Shown here: piece after piece, positions 58,961-64,000 of the stretch | How the letters are laid out: each line of letters opens with the position of its first letter | Numbering within the stretch: the stretch's first letter is position 1 | Assembly (NCBI RefSeq): GCF_028372415.1 | Contig: NC_092876.1 | Location: forward strand, 58,614,385 to 58,678,384 | DNA length: 64,000 nt | DNA from: Notamacropus eugenii | Lineage: Eukaryota; Chordata; Mammalia; Diprotodontia; Macropodidae | Reading direction: 5' to 3' | Notes under the pieces: model-generated | The model's input: the letters and a program-made list of their open reading frames with translations, nothing else | Databases searched by the model: none | Told to the model about the DNA's origin: nothing | Translations under genes and position numbers: made by a program

Positions 58961-61900
58961 ATTTATGAATTTTATGAGTTCATTCTCCCTGCATAGGATC
59001 TTTTCCCAGTTCTCCTTTCCTGTCTCCCAATCCACCCCACCATCCCTCAAATTTCTAATTGAGATTCTAGGTATTTAAAAAGATCTGTATTATGGCTCAC
59101 TTTACAAATCACTCTATCATTACAATACTTAGTATACAAATTATTGTCCTATTTCACAGATTATGGCCAATGACTTGCCCAAAGTCTCATGGCCAAGAGC
59201 AGCAGAGACCAGGTCACATCGAGGGTCAAGGGATTGATGGCAGAGGTGTTAGATGCAGCAAGTCCAGAATGCTTTTCACTTTTGCTATGTCTCCTTTTAC
59301 ATTACTGCCTAGAAAGGCAGCAGCATGCAGTGGATGGAACATTTGCACCTGGAGGCAAGAAGACTTGGTTTAAATCCAGACTCTAGACACTTAATAGTCA
59401 TGTGGCCTTGGGCAACTCATTTGTCCTCCACAGCCCTCCATTTCTTCATCTCTAAAAGGCGTTGGACTTGGGGGCCTCTAAAGTCCCTTCTACCTCTAAA
59501 TGTATACATCTATGATTTCTCACTAAAGGTATCAAGAGAGAAGGAAAGAAGTCAGGTAAGTGCCCGACTAGTCTGGCTGTTCTGATAGAGGCAGAAAGAA
59601 ACCAGTGAATGCCACACATTCCAACTGAAAGAATCCAAGCGTTAGCTTCCTTCTCTTCTTTGGGACTTGGCTCCCTCCACCCCCTCTTTCTCAGCCTTGA
59701 CCTTTTTCAAACCCTCCCAAATGTTTTCCCAGAAGAGAAAAGCAGCCAAGCTGAGAGACAGGGTGCATGGTCCCCAAGTGAATGCAGAGGGAACTAGCTG
59801 AAGCATTCAAAAGGGGAGGGGGGGAGTCACAGAGGAGAAAAACAAGACCCAGAGGCACAGTTCATCCACTGAGGAATCAGAGGAATGGATCACCCTTCTT
59901 TGAAGCTGAAGTAATCCCCTCCATGATCCCTGCCAGCACCAGCTCTGGCGCCTAGAACATAACAGACAGAGAATGGCAGAGTTGGAAGAGCCCTCACTGC
60001 CTATAACCTGGAGGGCCTCTGGGCTTAGCCCTTCTATTTCCCTGGGTCTCAGGAAACGGGGTCAGTATTCAAACCTGGGTCTTCTGATGCAAAGCCTAGG
60101 AGTCATTTCACTGCACCATGAGAAGAGGGTAGTAGCAGAGATATGGGCATGATGGGGTAGTAAATGGAGATCATCTAATCTAGCCCCAGTCATTTGTCAA
60201 GGGAGGGCACTGAGGCCCACAGGGGCTGAAGCAATATGCCCAAGGTCCACTAAATGGCAGAGCCTCCTCCTCATGTCAAGTCCAGGGTACTTACCTCCCC
60301 CAGAGCCTGCCAGAGTTGTCCGGAGACAGGGCCCCCCAAGGGGTACTGGTCCAACCTCAGTCTCTTCATTCACCCTCAGGGAAGAGTCACAACACAATGC
60401 CTCTTGTGTCCCCAAAGACCTCTTCCCCAAAATCAACCCCAGTGGCAGTGGTTAAAAGGGATGCAAGAGTTGGAGACAGGAAGAGCCCCAGGCATGGAAA
60501 AGAAGTAATCCAGTCCCTGAAAACACCTTAACCCTCAGTCGAGAGAACGCTAACAAGTCATCTCCATCTGGGGCTTTACAATTAAAAAAGGGAGCCTTCC
60601 CTCCCAACCATCCTTGTGACCCAAGGAGGATGAATATCATTGTCTTCATTTGGCAAGGGGGGTAAAATGAGGCCCACTGAGAAGAAGTGACTTGTTTAAA
60701 GGTCACATTGCAAGTCAGTGGCAGAACTGGGCCTTGAACACAGGTTTTGCAATGGCATAACAACAATTAGAGGAATAGAGACTGGCTCTATGATATTACT
60801 GGCATAGGGGGGACCAGGTAAGGAGCTTCCTCTAAGAATGCAGGTTGGCAAGGTTATCGAGGTGGCACACTAGATAGAGCACCGGCCCTGGAAGACCTGA
60901 GTTCAAAATCAGCCTCAGACATTTACTACCTATAAGACCTGGGTGAGTCACTTCACCCCAATTGTCTCCCCCAAAACAAACAAACAAAAAGGGTATGCAG
61001 GTTGGCACCTTCTCTGTTATGGTCTTAGAGAAGTGCTTAGAGCAATATCATGCTAAATGATGATCAAGGTCATACAGCTATTCTGTATCAGAAGCCGGGT
61101 CTTCCTGGCCATGACGATGATGATGATTAATGTCTCTATATGGTACTTTAAGCCAAATGTTTAATATAAATTATCCAATTTGATTATAGGATCAACCTCG
61201 TGAGGTGGATAGTATCCGTTTTACAGAAAAGGAAATTGAGGCTGGGAGAAATTAAGTCACTTGCCCAGGGTCACCAGCAGGCAGAGCTTGAACTTGGGTT
61301 TCCCTAGCTCCAAGTCTGACACTGGCTCTTCTCTCTGGAATCAGGCCTCGATTTAAAACCCGTTTCTGCTACTTTGTACTGATACTCTGGGCAAATGACT
61401 TCCCCTCTCTAGGGAAACTGACAGTTTTCTCCTTTGTAAAATTAGGAGGTCGGGCTAAATGACTCCAAAGATTCCTTCTAGCTTTGAATTTGATGATCCT
61501 ATGACTCCCAGACCAAGGGCTCTTACTAAGCCACCAACCTGTTACAGCTACCTAACAGTCAAATTCTTTGAATGGGGGAACAGAGGAATTTTAGGGGACT
61601 CATCACTCATGGAGCGCAGGGCAACAGGCTGGGCTCTGAGAAGCCAGACTGTGGGACTCAGTGTCTCCTAGAGGTCGGTGAGACTGGCTCAATTTTCAGG
61701 TCACCCCCAGCCCAATCCTCATTCCTATGGCTGAGAATTCCTGAGAATTTCTCTCTCAGGTTCAGTCTCTGCAGGACATCCCCAGGTTTGGTCCAACCCC
61801 TGATTTTCAATTCAATAAACATGTGCTAAGGGTCTGCTGTGTATGGAAGCCTGTTCTTCAGACAAAGGGAAGGTTTTTTTTTTAAAAATCAGTAACACAT

Positions 61901-64000
61901 GACCCCTACATATTCTTACCCTCATGGAACTTATAATCTAGGAGGAATTGAGACATAAACACCAATAACTCCAATATTCAATATTATGTAATCAGTACAT
62001 TATACAGGAGTAATTTAGACAAAGTCTGGGGGGACACAGGACCAGCTGCCTGATCTAGTCCCACCTTCTCATCTGACAGATGCGGAAACTGAGACCTAGA
62101 GGGGGGAGGCAACTTGCCCATCATCTAATAAGTGAATGTCAAAGTCAAGGCTAAAAACCAGGTCTCTTGACCCAGGTCTAACCTTCTTTCTAAAGAAAAA
62201 CTGAGGGGATCCACTATTGACCTTCCATTTCTCTCCCCACCCCTGCCAGTCACCTCCATTCAGCTGGCCCTGCCTCAGATTTGATTCCTAGGTGTTTGGT
62301 ACATGTCCATCAGAATGTAAGGTCTTTGAGGACAGGGACTTTTCTCTTTGTACCCCAGTGATTAGCAAAGTACTAGGCCCACAGGTAACACTTAATCAAT
62401 GCTTTTTGACTGGCTGATACCTGGAAAGCTCAAATGAACTAATTATGTAAGGCATTTATTTGTAAGCGTTGTGTTAGTATTATCACCACCACCATCACAT
62501 CTATCTGATTTCATTCAAAGTACATTCTTTCCAAATCTCCCAGTGGAAAGCCCCAGCTCCTTTCAACCCAGTTTGGGTTACTTTGGCCCCATAGAGGGGG
62601 TTTCTTTTTTTGAGCTGGCAGAGGGTGCAGGAAATGTTTGTTTTGGTTTCCAAATCTATGCTCAGCGACCTTGTCAATGTTATGGTTTCGATGACCACAT
62701 TTTTCTAGTAATATCTTGAATTAAGGATGATGCTTCAGGCAGAACTGCTCCAGCTCTGATTTGAGAAAGTTCACAAGGTGGGGGGGTGGGGAGGACCAAG
62801 GACCTGAGTGGGGCAGTCCTCAGGGCTAAAAGCAGCTCCCCCTCCTCCTAAGTCACAGAATCACAGAAATGGCAAACTGAAAGAGATGTCAGGGGTGAAC
62901 CCAAGCTCAGTCCCCAGAGAAATCTAACAGAAGGTAGGGGCTTGGAGACCTGGACATGTTTATCCCTTCGGCCAACTAGTCACTGGACTTTGTAACCACT
63001 ACCCTTCCCGTCCGCCCTCTAACCCCCACCAAATCTCTAGCAGTGAATGACAGGATAAGCCTCTGTGTGAGAAAGGAACACACTAGTCATACGGTCCTAG
63101 AACACCAGAGCAGAATCAGCTCTCAGAACACTGAATGTCAGAGGTAGGAGAGGCCTTGAGACATAAAACATCAGGAATGGGAAGAATCTTAGAACTTACA
63201 ATGTCAGAATTAGAAAAAACAATAAAGTTAGATGGAAGAGAAACCTTAGACCACAGAATGTTCTAACTTATAAATCCCTTAGAAATCATCAAATCCAAAT
63301 CTCTCCTTTTGTACATGGGGAAACAGGAAACAGTCCCAGGGAAGTAGGCTGTAAGCTCCTTAACGGCATCAATTTTCCTTATCATATGTCCAGCTCTTTC
63401 TACTGTGCTTTTAGTTCATGCTCATTGGATCAAGTTGGCCCAATACACATACAGCATGGCAGCCCCCAAGCGTAGGGCCTCTCAGCTTGCCTGAGTGTAA
63501 GGACCAGAAAAAAATAATTCCCAATGCTAGACACAAGCTGTCCCGAACAATGATGACATAGCCAAGAGATGCAATGTCCTCCTAAGAGACCTAAGCAGAG
63601 ACACACAAAAGTACTCAGGCAGACATCAAAGCAGAATTTAGAGATATTCTCACACCTGCCTCCCAGAAACCAAAAACCAGCCAAGAGTCAGGATCTAGAA
63701 TAGGACTTCAGAAGGGGTCAGATTCAATGGGATCAAGGCCATCAAGACACAGATGTACTAACACTAGCCTTCACCCAATCCTCCAGCCAGCTCATTCCAG
63801 GCCTCAGTATCCCCACAGCACTTGGCCCTATGCCTTGCCCTCTTGGCAAAACAGACTGATCTTCTGACTGGTTCCCTGGTACCCCTGCGAGGATTCAAGC
63901 AAGCTGGTTGACACCTTTGCATTGGAGGAATCCACAGGGAAACTCCTCTAAAAAGGAGGTCATCCCCCAATTAACAGAAAATAAAACAAAAGAAAGCACT
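58961..64000 (-). other. IFFO2 intron 1, segment L, to window edge
   Basis: Plus SINEs lie at about 59315-59515, 60855-60975 and 61335-61510. Minus MIRs lie at about 60170-60260, 60655-60760, 61195-61330 and 62055-62180. L2 3' ends lie at about 61800-61860 and 62300-62425. 62490-62790 is repeat-free. A minus SINE with tail array lies at 63095-63345. No exon and no CpG island were seen, so IFFO2 exon 1 must lie further right. Confidence 0.55.
63095..63345 (-). mobile_element. Minus SINE with tail array
   Basis: Five to six diverged units (gaacactgaatgtcagaggt, gaatcttagaacttacaatg, gaaaccttagaccacagaat) followed by the SINE 3' core (aaatcatcaaatccaaatct, ttgtacatggggaaacagg). Confidence 0.75.

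Overview
The window is vertebrate nuclear DNA, most likely from a marsupial. It is crowded with tRNA-derived CORE-SINEs (MIR/THER type), including copies with the long marsupial-style 3' half (for example 2862-3110, 12362-12560 and 50238-50479), together with L2 and L3/CR1 LINE remnants. Genes are split into short exons with GT..AG introns, and there is one CpG-rich promoter. Nothing prokaryotic is present.

Two genes are recognisable, both on the minus strand and in the head-to-tail order I recall from human 1p36. At the left edge (491-549) is the first coding exon of ALDH4A1, the mitochondrial proline-catabolic P5C/glutamate-semialdehyde dehydrogenase. Its GC-rich promoter region lies to its right (450-1100) and a G-rich 52-bp minisatellite fills the start of its intron 1 (1-449). 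About 6 kb of repeat-rich intergenic DNA follows. IFFO2 (intermediate filament family orphan 2) then occupies the rest: a roughly 5.1-kb 3' UTR (about 6922-12003), coding exons 9 to 2 (12004-24042), and at least 40 kb of intron 1 out to the right edge. IFFO2 exon 1 (head and coil 1A) is not in the window. The eight exons join in frame for 295 residues, from the end of coil 1 through the helix-termination-like motif to the tail ending EPMVS.

The most notable structure is a family of tandem arrays of a ~33-bp unit, at 16 or more places. Where a SINE body is still recognisable, the array sits at its 3' end in either orientation, so these look like expanded SINE 3' tails. One 13-unit array fills most of IFFO2 intron 6, in sense orientation, where each unit looks like a small 3' splice site. 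Other points worth checking are a possible alternative terminal exon with intronic poly(A) signals in IFFO2 intron 5, a plus-oriented CCAAT/CCAAT/TATA promoter facing away from ALDH4A1, Pumilio motifs in the IFFO2 3' UTR, nested hAT/SINE insertions, and several repeat-free islands in intron 1 that could be enhancers. I found no evidence for a wholly new biological system; this is mostly an ordinary locus with some unusual repeat biology.
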